Made by a program: the position numbers and the translations under genes | Shown: positions 14,926-24,134 of the stretch, in pieces | How positions within the stretch are numbered: position 1 is the first letter of the stretch | Layout: each line of letters opens with the position of its first letter | Notes under the pieces: model-generated | Told to the model about the DNA's origin: nothing | The model's database searches: none | The model's input: the letters and a program-made list of their open reading frames with translations, nothing else | Assembly: GCF_024666525.1 (NCBI RefSeq) | Contig: NZ_CP088294.1 | Location: forward strand, 3,286,001 to 3,350,000 | Direction: 5' to 3' | DNA from: Pseudomonas sp. J452 | Lineage (GTDB): Bacteria > Pseudomonadota > Gammaproteobacteria > Pseudomonadales > Pseudomonadaceae | DNA: 64,000 nucleotides

Positions 14926-17349
14926 ATGTTGGCATGGCGCAGTAACTCGCCCGAGGTTTGCAAATTCCTGCGGGATACATCGACGGCTTGGCTGTTGGCC
15001 GGAACCATTTGTCTGGGTGGCTTGGCGCTGACCATTGGCCTGGCGGCCGTGCTCAGCAATTTCTACCAGCACCAGCTGGAACAGCGCTTCGATGCAGTCG
15101 CCAAGGACCGGGCCCGCTCGATGCAGGACGACTTTGCCGCGCGTACGCATGAACTCGATGGCATTCGGCGCTTCTTCGTCAATGCCGATCAGGTGACCCG
15201 TAGCGAATTCACCGGATATGTCGGTGATCTGCCGCAACACGCCTTCTCCTACGCCTGGGTGCCGCGGGTCACTGACTCGCAGCGGCAGGCATTCGAGGCT
15301 GGCGCAGTGACGCTGGGAGTGCCTGGCTTGCAGATCCGCGACTGGGTCAGTCGTGGGGTATTGCAGGTGGCTGGGCGACGTGCCGAGTACTTCCCCATCC
15401 TGTTCATTGACTCCAGGCACCTGAAGGCTGAGCAGGTTCTGGGCCTGGATATCGCTGCATTACCCGAGCGTCTGAATACCCTCCAGCGGGCCGGGCAGGG
15501 CGGCAACATGACGGCCTCCGGGGTTCTCCGCTTTCTTGCCACGTCTGTTGCCGAAGATGGTCTGGTGCTGGCCGCACCGGTCTATCGTGGCGCCATGCCG
15601 GAGGATCCGGCGCAGCGCCAGGGCGCTGCGCTGCGTGGCTATGTACTGGCCTCCTTCAGTCTCCAGCAACTGCTGAGCGGACATGAAAACAGTGAGGATG
15701 CCCTCAGCCTCAGCCTGGAACTGCGCGATATCAGTGGGCTGGATGGGCAAAAATTGCATTATCGCTCGGCCCAGGAGTCTGCACCGGAGAGCCGCTTGCT
15801 GCACAGCCGTGAGCTGCAACTGGCTGATCGCCGCTACACCCTGACTATCCGCCCGAGCGCGTTGTTCCTGCAGGCCAATACCACCCCCGGTGGCCTGGCC
15901 ATTGTGCTGACTTCCGGGATGCTGCTGACCCTGCTGCTGGCGGCATTGCTGTTCAGCCTGGTGAGCCAGCGCCAGCGCGCCCAGCTGCTGGTGCGCGAGA
16001 AGACGGCGGCATTGCGTCAGCGCCAAAGCGAGCTGGCCCAAGTCAACAGCCAGTTGCGCGGTGTGCTGGATTCGGCCACCCAGGTTTCCATCATCGCGAC
16101 CGACCTGGACGGCATCATCCAGACCTTCAATGTCGGCGCCGAACGCATGCTCGGCTACCGCGCCGAGGACATGATCGGCCAGGCTACCCCGGAGCGCATC
16201 CACCTGGCAGCGGAAGTGCAGCAGCGTTCCCGGGATATCAGCCTGAAGCTCGGGCGGCCCGTTTCCGGTTTCGAAGTGTTTGTCGCCGAAGCATCTGGCC
16301 AGCAGGGCCATGTGGAGCGTGAATGGACCTATGTGCGCCAGGATGGCAGCCAACTGGTAGTCAATCTGATCGTCACCGGAGTGCGCGATGCCGATGCACA
16401 ACTGGTGGGTTATCTCGGTATTGCCATCGACATCACCGCAGCTCGGCATAGCCGCGAGGCGCTTGAGGCGCGTGATGAGTTGCTGGAAAAACTGACGGCC
16501 AACGTGCCGGGAGCCATTTACCAGTACCAGCTCAACACCGATGGTACGTCCTGTTTTCCCTATGCCAGCCTGGGCCTGCGTGCGCTTTACGAGCTTGAGC
16601 CGGAAAGCCTGCGGCAGAACGGCGAGGCGGTCTTCCAGCGCATTCACCCGGAGGATCTCGATGGGGTCAAACGCAGTGTGCTGACCTCGGCGGAGCAGTT
16701 GACCCCCTGGCGCGAGGAGTACCGCGTGTTGTTGCCGCGTCAGGGCTTGCGCTGGTTGCGTGGCGAGGCTTCACCTGAGCGTTTGAGTGATGGCCGCGTA
16801 CTCTGGCATGGCTACCTGACCGATGTTACCGGGCCAAAACTGGTAGAGCAGGAGCTGCGTACCCTGTCGATCACCGACACCCTGACTGGTGCCTACAACC
16901 GGCGCTATTTTCAGGAGCGCCTGGAAATGGAAATCTCCCGGGCTAAACGACAGTCCGCTCAGGGGCCTGCCGTGGTGATGCTGGATATTGATCACTTCAA
17001 GTTGATCAATGACCGTTTCGGTCATGACACCGGCGACCAGGTATTGAAGGCGGTGTGTGAACGCATCCGCCAGCGCCTGCGCAACATCGATGTGTTTTGT
17101 CGCCTGGGTGGCGAAGAGTTCATCGTGCTGGCGCCAGCTACCAGTGAGGATCAGGCGATGATTCTGGCTGAGGCACTGTGGCAGATACTGCGCAATGAGC
17201 CGGTGGATGGAGTCGGCATCGTCACGGCCAGCTTCGGCGTTACAGCCTGGCGCCCTGGCGAAAGCAGTGCGGCCTTGCTGAGTCGTGTGGATGCTGCGGT
17301 GTACAAGGCCAAGGCGGCCGGGCGCGACCGCCTGCAGGTAATGCTCTAG
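14926..17349 (+). CDS. CHASE-PAS-PAS-GGDEF diguanylate cyclase
   Basis: This 807-residue inner-membrane sensor has a transmembrane helix at about 20-45, a periplasmic CHASE domain (about 70-250, with RRFFVNADQVTRSEFTGYV), and a second transmembrane helix at about 322-348. Two PAS domains (about 378-500 and 518-640) and a C-terminal GGDEF domain from about 645 follow. The active-site motif is GGEEF near 727 and is preceded, five residues upstream, by RNID, an intact RxxD inhibitory site. It should make c-di-GMP from GTP in response to a periplasmic or PAS signal and be feedback-inhibited. There is no EAL domain. Its TAG stop lies in a palindromic element. Confidence 0.92.
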   Translation: MLAWRSNSPEVCKFLRDTSTAWLLAGTICLGGLALTIGLAAVLSNFYQHQLEQRFDAVAKDRARSMQDDFAARTHELDGIRRFFVNADQVTRSEFTGYVGDLPQHAFSYAWVPRVTDSQRQAFEAGAVTLGVPGLQIRDWVSRGVLQVAGRRAEYFPILFIDSRHLKAEQVLGLDIAALPERLNTLQRAGQGGNMTASGVLRFLATSVAEDGLVLAAPVYRGAMPEDPAQRQGAALRGYVLASFSLQQLLSGHENSEDALSLSLELRDISGLDGQKLHYRSAQESAPESRLLHSRELQLADRRYTLTIRPSALFLQANTTPGGLAIVLTSGMLLTLLLAALLFSLVSQRQRAQLLVREKTAALRQRQSELAQVNSQLRGVLDSATQVSIIATDLDGIIQTFNVGAERMLGYRAEDMIGQATPERIHLAAEVQQRSRDISLKLGRPVSGFEVFVAEASGQQGHVEREWTYVRQDGSQLVVNLIVTGVRDADAQLVGYLGIAIDITAARHSREALEARDELLEKLTANVPGAIYQYQLNTDGTSCFPYASLGLRALYELEPESLRQNGEAVFQRIHPEDLDGVKRSVLTSAEQLTPWREEYRVLLPRQGLRWLRGEASPERLSDGRVLWHGYLTDVTGPKLVEQELRTLSITDTLTGAYNRRYFQERLEMEISRAKRQSAQGPAVVMLDIDHFKLINDRFGHDTGDQVLKAVCERIRQRLRNIDVFCRLGGEEFIVLAPATSEDQAMILAEALWQILRNEPVDGVGIVTASFGVTAWRPGESSAALLSRVDAAVYKAKAAGRDRLQVML

Positions 17350-17616
17350 GGTCTGTTGCCGTTTCGTTCACGGCCGCGACGGAGCCTGTTTTTGCGCGGG
17401 GCTAGGCGCGAGACGCGAGGTTTGGTCGTCCAAATGAGCCGTCGAGTAACGACGTCCCGCGCAAAAACAGGCCCGTCCCTACGGGTTGCGCGCAAAATCG
17501 CGCCATGCGTCGTTGCGGACTTGCCAAGGGAATGACCATTGCCTGCGTCCCACGCCTAGCCTGGCGCGATTTTGCGCAGCAACGCGGTTCGCGAACGAAA
17601 CGGCAACAGACCCTAG
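17346..17616. mobile_element. 271-bp MITE-like palindromic element with 24-bp terminal repeats
   Basis: Perfect 24-bp terminal inverted repeats lie at 17346-17369 and 17593-17616, beginning CTAGGGTCTGTTGCCG. Inside are two more perfect inverted pairs: 17384-17400 with 17456-17472 (17 bp), and 17490-17505 with 17562-17577 (16 bp). It encodes no protein. The terminal TAG supplies the stop of the upstream GGDEF gene and, on the other strand, the stop of dacB. It could also act as a bidirectional terminator. Confidence 0.78.
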
Positions 17617-19043
17617 CGCCGGTAGATATCCAGCAGCGCTTGGTCGAGCACCGCTGAAGCGCCCCAGGGGCGAGGGTCGTTGAGAATCGCCACCACGGCC
17701 CAGGTGGTGCCTTTTGCGTCGCGGGTATAGCCGGCAATGGCGCGTACGTTGTTCAGGGTGCCGGTCTTGATGTGCGCGAGGCCTTCCATGCCGGTGCGCT
17801 TTAGGCGTTTGCGCATGGTGCCATCCATGCCGACCAGGGGCATCGAGGCAATGAACTCGGCGGCATAGGGGCTTTGCCAGGCAGCTTGCAGCATGGCGGC
17901 CATCTCCCGCGCACTGACCCGCTCTGCGCGTGACAGGCCGGAGCCATTCTCGATCACCAGGTGCGGCGCGGTAATGCCCTTGCGCGCCAGCCAGTTGCGG
18001 ATCACCCGCTGGGCGGCCTTGGCATCGTCGGTATCGACGCGATCACGAAACTTAGCGCCCAGGCTGAGGAACAGCTGCTGGGCCATGGTGTTGTTACTGT
18101 ACTTGTTGATGTCGCGGATGATCTCCACCAGGTCTGGCGAATAGGCGCGGGCCAGCAGGCGGGCACTCTTCGGCACAGTGGCGACCTGGTCTTTGCCGAG
18201 AATGCTGCCGCCCAGTTCCTGCCAGATCGCCCGCACGGCGCCGGCGGCGTAGGCGGGGTGATCGAGCAGGGCCAGATAGCTCTGCGCGCTGCAGCCTTCG
18301 GCCAACTTGCCACTGACGATCAGCGTGGTGCCGTCGTACTGGGTCACCGGGTTGAAGCGCACATCCGGCCAGCCGGGGCACTTGCTGGCCGGCAAGGCCT
18401 TGACCTGATTGTCGATGCGCACATTGGTCAGCGGCGGCTCCATCATCACGCTGACCTTGCCGCCGGAGGTGCGGGTGATCAGGCGCACGGCCTTGAGGTT
18501 GACCAGCAGGGAGTCCGGCCCGACCAGGAATGGCTTGTTCTTGTCGCCACCGTCGTCGTTGAAGCTGGGCAGTTGCGGGTGAACAAAGTGGCTGCGGTCG
18601 AGGATCAGGTCGCCGGTGACCTGTTGCACGCCATTGGCGCGCAGGTCGCGCATCAGCAGCCAGAGTTTTTCCATGTTCAGCTTGGGATCACCACCACCCT
18701 TGAGGTAGAGGTTGCCGTTGAGCACACCGCCTTTCAGCGGGCCGTCGGTGTAGAACTCGGTCTGCCACTGGTGGGTGGGGCCGAGCAGTTCCAGGGCGGC
18801 GTAGGTGGTGACCAGTTTCATGGTCGAGGCCGGATTCACCGAGACATCGGCGTTGTGAACGATGCTGGTACCGGGGCCGTTGAGCGGAATGGCCACCAGC
18901 GACAGGCTGTTGGCGCCCAGCTTGTTGGCTTTCATGGCCTTTTGCACCTTGGGCGGCAGCACCGTGCTGGTGGCGGCGAAGGTGGGCAGGGCGAGTGGCA
19001 GCAGAGCGCTGACGAGAAGCAGGGAACGCAGTGATTTGATCAT
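17613..19043 (-). CDS. dacB: D-alanyl-D-alanine carboxypeptidase/endopeptidase (PBP4)
   Basis: This 476-residue periplasmic penicillin-binding protein has a signal peptide (MIKSLRSLLLVSALLPLALP, cleaved after TFA). The nucleophile motif SxxK is S73-T-M-K76. SNN lies near residue 315 and KTG near 423 in HIKTGTLNNVRAIAGY. It cleaves the terminal D-Ala and the peptide cross-links of peptidoglycan. Length matches class C PBP4. The stop codon lies within the terminal repeat of the neighbouring palindromic element, so the last residues may have been changed by its insertion. Confidence 0.95.
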   Translation of the reverse strand: MIKSLRSLLLVSALLPLALPTFAATSTVLPPKVQKAMKANKLGANSLSLVAIPLNGPGTSIVHNADVSVNPASTMKLVTTYAALELLGPTHQWQTEFYTDGPLKGGVLNGNLYLKGGGDPKLNMEKLWLLMRDLRANGVQQVTGDLILDRSHFVHPQLPSFNDDGGDKNKPFLVGPDSLLVNLKAVRLITRTSGGKVSVMMEPPLTNVRIDNQVKALPASKCPGWPDVRFNPVTQYDGTTLIVSGKLAEGCSAQSYLALLDHPAYAAGAVRAIWQELGGSILGKDQVATVPKSARLLARAYSPDLVEIIRDINKYSNNTMAQQLFLSLGAKFRDRVDTDDAKAAQRVIRNWLARKGITAPHLVIENGSGLSRAERVSAREMAAMLQAAWQSPYAAEFIASMPLVGMDGTMRKRLKRTGMEGLAHIKTGTLNNVRAIAGYTRDAKGTTWAVVAILNDPRPWGASAVLDQALLDIYRR

Positions 19044-19089
19044 TTGGCAGGCCCGGAAGACTGGGGCAGAAAATTGCGCAGAGCCTTTC

Positions 19090-19230
19090 GAACCTGTTCA
19101 CGATCTGCTGCGCGTCGGCTAAACGGCGTTGAAAGCGGCCTCGGAATGCTCATTTACCACTCGTAAACTCCGCTTCCTCGGCTGCTTTCGCCACCGTTTA
19201 TCTCTAGCTCGCGAGATCGTGAACAGGTTC
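19090..19230. repeat. 141-bp palindromic element, copy B
   Basis: Perfect 17-bp terminal inverted repeats (GAACCTGTTCACGATCT and its complement at 19214-19230) flank the same core as copy A: CCTCGGAATGCTCATTTAC and CGTAAACTCCGCTTCCTC. It lies 46 bp upstream of dacB, in the 381-bp dacB/yggL divergent region, rather than at a stop codon. The rest of that region holds nothing else I can name. Confidence 0.8.
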
Positions 19231-19424
19231 TTAGCCAGGCCACTGCAAGTATTCTGAGAATGGCGCGCATTATGCCCCAAGGCGGCGCGCCGTGGCTTCT
19301 GCGCTAAGGTGAAACTGACCGCCTGTTGTGGTTTTTTCCGGCTTTGCGTCGGTTAGGCAGGCGGTAATGGCGCCAAGCTGCTAGAGTGCGGCCGGTTATT
19401 TCTATGAGTTTTGAGGAGTGTTAC

Positions 19425-19766
19425 ATGGCCACTAACCGTTCCCGTCGTCTGCGCAAGAAACTCTGCGTCGATGAATTCCAGGAGCTGGGCTGCGAGCTGA
19501 CCCTGAGCTTCCGCGACGGCCTGTCCGACGCCGAGATGGACAGCTTCGTCGAAGCCTTCCTGGGTGATGCCGTCGAAAGCAACGGCCTGGGTTATGTCGG
19601 TGGCGATGACTACGGTTTCGTCTGCCTGGCCGAGCGTGGTTCGGTCAGCGCCGAGCAGCGTGACAAGCTGGAAGCCTGGCTGAAAGGCCGTAGCGACCTG
19701 ACCGGCTTCACCCTGAGCCCGCTGATGGACGTGTGGTACCCGGAAAACTCGGTCAACCCGGCCTGA
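19425..19766 (+). CDS. yggL: YggL-family 50S ribosome-binding protein
   Basis: This 113-residue protein matches YggL (DUF469): basic N-terminus NRSRRLRKKLCVDEFQELGC, central GLGYVGGDDYGFVC and C-terminal SPLMDVWYPE. E. coli YggL associates with the 50S subunit; a role in late assembly or stress is proposed. The start ATG 19425 has GAGGAG about 8 nt upstream. It is followed by a strong terminator. Confidence 0.88.
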   Translation: MATNRSRRLRKKLCVDEFQELGCELTLSFRDGLSDAEMDSFVEAFLGDAVESNGLGYVGGDDYGFVCLAERGSVSAEQRDKLEAWLKGRSDLTGFTLSPLMDVWYPENSVNPA

Positions 19767-19803
19767 TTTTCCTGCTCGGCAGGGTGACCTGCCAGCCAAC
19801 AAG

Positions 19804-19829
19804 AAGCCCGACTCAGGTCGGGCTTTTTG
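19804..19829 (+). terminator. Terminator after yggL
   Basis: A perfect 9-bp stem AAGCCCGAC / GTCGGGCTT (19804-19812 and 19817-19825) with loop TCAG is followed by TTTTTG. Confidence 0.9.
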
Positions 19830-19864
19830 TTGCGCGGGATTTTCCTGAAACGCGCTGCGCAGTC

Positions 19865-19923
19865 GTAGCCCGGATGCAATCCGGGAAACAGGCAGCTCCG
19901 CTCGCGGATTACATCCGGGCTAC
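19865..19923. repeat. 59-bp palindromic repeat (GTAGCCCGGAT family)
   Basis: Arms GTAGCCCGGATGCAATCCG (19865-19883) and CGGATTACATCCGGGCTAC (19905-19923) are inverted with one mismatch. A single arm of the same family occurs at 29801-29821. This GTAGCCCGGAT repeat is widespread in Gammaproteobacteria. Confidence 0.75.
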
Positions 19924-19977
19924 AACGCTGGAAGCAGAAAGTAGAGCAACGCAGGAAGCCAGCGCCCTCTCCCCCAG

Positions 19978-20003
19978 CCCCTCTCCCACAAGTGGGCGAG
20001 GGG
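19978..20003. repeat. Hairpin repeat CCCCTCTCCCAC family
   Basis: CCCCTCTCCCAC (19978-19989) pairs with GTGGGCGAGGGG (19992-20003) with one mismatch. It lies just downstream of the minus-strand HD-GYP gene and could end its transcript, although no T-run follows on that strand. Confidence 0.6.
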
Positions 20004-20028
20004 AGTTTCCGAGGCCGAAAACAGGCTC

Positions 20029-22983
20029 TCAGGCCAGGCCCGCCTTGGCCAGGATGGCCGCGACGTCCACCTGATCGATCTGCTCCGGGCGCAGGTAGCG
20101 CTCGGCGTAGTTCTGGTAGATGCCGGCGCTGACGAACAGGCCGAACAGCTCCGGGTCGACATGGGCGCCACGGCACATGCCGGCCATGATGGTGAGGGAG
20201 TCGGTCAGGGTCTTGCCCTTCTTGTAGGGGCGATCCACCGCTGTCAGCGCCTCGAAGATGTCGGCGATAGCCATCATCCGTGCCGGCAGGCTCATGTCCT
20301 CGCGCTTCAGGCGTTTCGGGTAGCCAGTGCCGTCCATCTTCTCGTGGTGGCCGCCGGCGATCTCGGTGACGTTGGCCAGGTGCTTGGGGAAGGGCAGGTA
20401 ACTGAGCATGCGGATGGTCTGCACCATGTGCCCGTTGATGATGAAACGTTCTTCGTTGGTCAGGGTGCCGCGGGCGATACCCAGGTTGTAGAGCTCGCCG
20501 CGGTTGTGTTTGTACTGCGGCACGTCGAGCTTGAAGCCCCAGGGATTGTCGTCGGCAATCAGTTCGCTGGCCGGACGCTCCAGCAGGTGTTCGGCCTTGT
20601 CGCTGAGCAGTGGCTCCTGCACCGGCAGGCTCGGCGCTGGGGTGCGCGCCTGGCGCTGGTTCTCTTCCCAGGACACGCCGAGGCGATCATCCAGGGTGCG
20701 CGTCCAGGTGCGTGCGCCGATGCTGCGCAGGCGCTCCAGGTCGGTTTCGGCCATGGCTTCGCCGCCCAGGTTGCAGCGGGCGATAAAGGCGAATTCGTCG
20801 TCCAGTGCGGCGAGGGTGGCATCGCGCAGGCTGCTCAGCTGCGGCTCGGCCGCGCCCTTGGCCAGCCCCTCCCAGTAGGCGATCCAGGCATCGCGCTTGA
20901 GCACTTCGAAGCGCATACGTACTTCGTGGATGCGGTCGTAGATGGTTTCCAGCTTGGTGGCCTTGTCCACCACGTACTCGGGCACAGTGACCTTGCCGCA
21001 GTCGTGCAGCCAGGCCGCGATATGCAGGGCCTCCCATTCCTCGTCGTCGGGCTGGTAGTGGCGGAACGGCTCCGCCTCGCTCTCGGCGGCGGCGTGGGCG
21101 AGCATCAGGGTCAGTTCCGGCACGCGCTGGCAGTGGCCGCCGGTGTAGGGGCTCTTGGCGTCGATGGCGCCGGCGATCAGCTGGATGAAGGCATCCAGCA
21201 GTTTCTTCTGCTGGTCGAGCAGGCGCTGGCTCTCGATGCACAGCGCCGCCACGCCGGATACCGCCTCGACGTAGGCGATGCGTTCCGGGCGCAGCATGGC
21301 CAGCTCGGCCTCATCGCCGGTATCGCGGTGCAGCAGCATCAGCACGCCGACCGTTTCACCCTGGCGATTGTGCAGGCCGGTGCAGACCAGGTGTACACGC
21401 GGGCTGTCGAGGGTGTGCAGCAGGCTCTGAAAGCCACCGGCCTGGTCGAAACCGATCGACGCGACCCTGCTGTCGCCGCCCTGGGCCGGCTGTTCCAGCC
21501 AGGCCGGTATGGATTGATCGCCCTGATCGAAAGCGGGGATGCGATGTTCCTCGACGTTGTGCTGCTCGCCGCTGAGGAACAGGCCATGGGGCTCCAGGCG
21601 GCCGCTGCTGCTGTCGCGCAGGTAGAGCAGGCCGCCGCTGGCTTCGCTGAGGTCGACGGTTTCCCGTAACACCCGGCGCAGCAGGGCGTCGAAGCGGGTT
21701 TCCGCGGAGAGGCTGGCGGTGATGTCGAGGAAACTGGAGATGGTGTCCTTCATCTTGGCCATGGCCACGGCCAGCTGATCGACTTCCAGCACCGGCGAGC
21801 GGCCGCTGGCCGGGTAGTCGAAATTGAAGCTGCGGATCGCTTCGGCTTCCAGCACCAGGGCACGCAGCGGGCGTACCAGAATGCGTGACATCAGCCAGCC
21901 GAGAGGAATACACAGCAGCAGGATGGCCAGGGTCAGCATCGCGCCCTGCCAGCGGATGCGATAAGCCTCGGCCAGCAGCTCGTCTTCCGGCGCCAGCAAG
22001 GCCAGGCGCAGGCCATTGGGGCCACCCTCGGCGAGCTGGGTGTAGGACACCTGCCAGCGGCGCTTGGCCAGTTGCATGGCGCCTTGCTTGTCCTGTTGCA
22101 GGCCGCGGGCGAACAGTTCACCGAGCGCCGGGCTGAGCTGCTCTACCTGGACTAGGTGGGTGGTGCCGTTCTGGACAATCAGCCGGCTGATGTCGGGGTA
22201 GGCCACCGCGGCGCCATCCGGACGGTACAGCACCACCTCGGTGGAGGGCGTGACCTTGTGTTTGGCCAGGGTCTCGGAGAGGTCGGCGAGGGTCAGGTCG
22301 GCCGCCAGTACGGTCTTGTTGCGGCTCAGGCGGGCCAGGGTGGTGCCGACCACGCCGGTGGAGAAGAATACATAGGGCTCGGTGGTGATCTGTTCGCCAT
22401 CGGCGACGGCGCTGTTGTACCAGGGCCGGGTGCGCGGATCGAAGGTCTCCTTGAGGTTCTGCCGGCGGCTGATCCATTGCAGATCCGCATCGAAATACTG
22501 CGACTCGGAAACGGGGCGGGCCTCGCCGCTGCGGTCGATGGTCCAGACCTGGTAGGCGGCATTGGCCGGGGCATCGAAGCGCTGCTTGAGCGCCGCGGTG
22601 CGCAGGTGGCGCACCATGAAGAAGTCGCCATCCTCGTAGCCGAGGTACAGCGAGGCCAGCTTGGGGTTGTCGCGCAGGGCCTGAGCGAAGGCCGGTAGCA
22701 GGTCCATGCGCCGGTAGGCATCGCTGGCCTGATTCTGCTCGTTGAGCACCAGCAGGCTGAGCAGGTGACGAATCGGCTGGTAGGTGTGCTGCAGGTCGGA
22801 CTCGACCTCCTGGCGGATCTGCTCGAACAGCTGATTGCTACTGGAGAGAATGATCTGGCTGGTCTGGCGGTAGTTGAAAAAACCCAGCACCACCCCCGTA
22901 CTGACCAGCAGCAAGGTGAATAACACACCGATATGCACGTGAAGGGGGAAACGCCGCTTTTGGCCTTGGCTGGGTGCCCGCAT
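20029..22983 (-). CDS. Cache-HAMP-HD-GYP domain phosphodiesterase
   Basis: This 984-residue membrane sensor has a transmembrane helix at about 18-38, a periplasmic dCache-like domain (with YLGYEDGDFFMVRH and DPRTRPWYNSA), a second helix near 348 and a HAMP-like linker. A GAF-like region and a C-terminal HD-GYP domain follow. The HD pair is in WLHDCGKVTVPEYV near 659 and the GYP motif in HHEKMDGTGYPKRL near 881. It should hydrolyse c-di-GMP or a related cyclic dinucleotide. The start ATG 22983 has AAGG upstream; an open extension to 23127 would overlap the FUSC gene and looks non-coding. Confidence 0.9.
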   Translation of the reverse strand: MRAPSQGQKRRFPLHVHIGVLFTLLLVSTGVVLGFFNYRQTSQIILSSSNQLFEQIRQEVESDLQHTYQPIRHLLSLLVLNEQNQASDAYRRMDLLPAFAQALRDNPKLASLYLGYEDGDFFMVRHLRTAALKQRFDAPANAAYQVWTIDRSGEARPVSESQYFDADLQWISRRQNLKETFDPRTRPWYNSAVADGEQITTEPYVFFSTGVVGTTLARLSRNKTVLAADLTLADLSETLAKHKVTPSTEVVLYRPDGAAVAYPDISRLIVQNGTTHLVQVEQLSPALGELFARGLQQDKQGAMQLAKRRWQVSYTQLAEGGPNGLRLALLAPEDELLAEAYRIRWQGAMLTLAILLLCIPLGWLMSRILVRPLRALVLEAEAIRSFNFDYPASGRSPVLEVDQLAVAMAKMKDTISSFLDITASLSAETRFDALLRRVLRETVDLSEASGGLLYLRDSSSGRLEPHGLFLSGEQHNVEEHRIPAFDQGDQSIPAWLEQPAQGGDSRVASIGFDQAGGFQSLLHTLDSPRVHLVCTGLHNRQGETVGVLMLLHRDTGDEAELAMLRPERIAYVEAVSGVAALCIESQRLLDQQKKLLDAFIQLIAGAIDAKSPYTGGHCQRVPELTLMLAHAAAESEAEPFRHYQPDDEEWEALHIAAWLHDCGKVTVPEYVVDKATKLETIYDRIHEVRMRFEVLKRDAWIAYWEGLAKGAAEPQLSSLRDATLAALDDEFAFIARCNLGGEAMAETDLERLRSIGARTWTRTLDDRLGVSWEENQRQARTPAPSLPVQEPLLSDKAEHLLERPASELIADDNPWGFKLDVPQYKHNRGELYNLGIARGTLTNEERFIINGHMVQTIRMLSYLPFPKHLANVTEIAGGHHEKMDGTGYPKRLKREDMSLPARMMAIADIFEALTAVDRPYKKGKTLTDSLTIMAGMCRGAHVDPELFGLFVSAGIYQNYAERYLRPEQIDQVDVAAILAKAGLA

Positions 22984-23077
22984 GGTGCCTTCACTCCGTT
23001 GATTGCCTGTTGACCTGGGCCAAGCATAGTGAAGCCTTGCCCTGGCTGTCGCGGGCCAGGCTCGGCCAGTACAAATT

Positions 23078-24127
23078 TTAGTTTTGTGCCGGTACCTGGC
23101 GGCGCAGCAGGTGCTGCTCCAGCCCATAGACCAGCAGTGCTACCAGCAGTGCCAGGGTCACGCCGATCAGGCTATTGAACAGGCGCATCTGTGCCAGTTG
23201 CCAGTCCGTCGACAGGCTTTCGGCCAACAGCACGAAACTCAGCGTCACCTGCAGCACGAACAGGCTGTAGCTGTGAGCTTGCAGGGTGCGGCTGAGCACG
23301 ATCAGCGGCAACAGGGTGGCGACCATCAGTGGCGGGCTCTGCAGGCTGTAGCCGAGGTAGATCAGCAGGGCGGCGGCGGCCAGGCTGGCCAGGCTGGATT
23401 GCAGGGCGCGCACCAGGCTGCCTTTGAACTCCAGTTGCAGGGTGCCGATCAGCGCCAGGGTCAGCCAGTAGCCACGGGGCAGGTGCGCCAGGTTGACGAT
23501 CAGCCCGGCCGCGCCACAGGCCAGGGTGCAGCGCAGGGCATGCAGGCGCCAGCGTTGTTCCGGCAGGCGTTTGGCATAGCGCCGGAGCACGCGGAACAGG
23601 CTGACGAAGCGCGGCATGTACGGCCACATGCGCAGGCCGTGCAGGCCGCGCAGGCCGAAGGCGAGCAGGGCGACCCAGAGGCCGCCGAGGATGAACAGGG
23701 CTGCGACTGCATCGGCATTCTTCAGGTTGAGTATGCCGAACTGGCCTTGGCCCAGGCACAGGCACACCGCCAGCGAGATGCCCAGCTTGCCGGCTTCGCT
23801 GCCGAAGCGTTGCAGCCAGGCGAGGATGAAGCCGTACAGGGCGAACAGGGCAAAGCTCAGCACCGGCTCGGTCGCCGACCAGAAGCCCAGCCCGGCGCTG
23901 AGTGCACCCAGCAGGGTCAGCAGCAACAGGCGAAACATGCCGAAGCGGTGCAGCGGATTGGCTTGGGCGGCCAGGAAGGCGCCGACCGAGGCCCAGAGAA
24001 ACCCCGGATGGCCGCTGAGCAGGCCAAGCAGCAGAGGCAGGGCGCAGCCCAGCCCGGCAATGATGCCGGGCCCCCATTCCGGTGGCCCGGAATGCCAGGC
24101 CAGCTTGCGCTGTTGCGGTTTCTTCAT
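23078..24127 (-). CDS. FUSC-family inner-membrane protein
   Basis: This 349-residue hydrophobic protein has two clusters of predicted helices (about residues 18-165 and 195-340) separated by a basic loop (FRVLRRYAKRLPEQRWRLHA). This repeated six-helix layout, with HALRCTLACGAAGLIV starting the second half, is typical of FUSC (fusaric-acid resistance / aromatic acid exporter, YccS-like) proteins, here in a short form without the cytoplasmic domain. The substrate is unknown. It begins 7 bp after the dgt gene ends on the same strand, so the two are probably one operon. Confidence 0.8.
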   Translation of the reverse strand: MKKPQQRKLAWHSGPPEWGPGIIAGLGCALPLLLGLLSGHPGFLWASVGAFLAAQANPLHRFGMFRLLLLTLLGALSAGLGFWSATEPVLSFALFALYGFILAWLQRFGSEAGKLGISLAVCLCLGQGQFGILNLKNADAVAALFILGGLWVALLAFGLRGLHGLRMWPYMPRFVSLFRVLRRYAKRLPEQRWRLHALRCTLACGAAGLIVNLAHLPRGYWLTLALIGTLQLEFKGSLVRALQSSLASLAAAALLIYLGYSLQSPPLMVATLLPLIVLSRTLQAHSYSLFVLQVTLSFVLLAESLSTDWQLAQMRLFNSLIGVTLALLVALLVYGLEQHLLRRQVPAQN

Positions 24128-24134
24128 GGTCTCG

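Noticed and set aside
17346..17616. Insertion sequence with transposase
   Set aside because: Only terminal repeats and hairpins are present; no coding frame of useful length lies inside, so it is at most a non-autonomous element.
20161..21669. A 502-codon plus-strand open frame
   Set aside because: It is antisense to the HD-GYP gene, whose motifs are unmistakable.
22984..23127. N-terminal extension of the HD-GYP protein
   Set aside because: The extension would overlap the end of the FUSC gene and lacks sequence likeness; ATG 22983 has a ribosome site and a proper membrane-anchor N-terminus.
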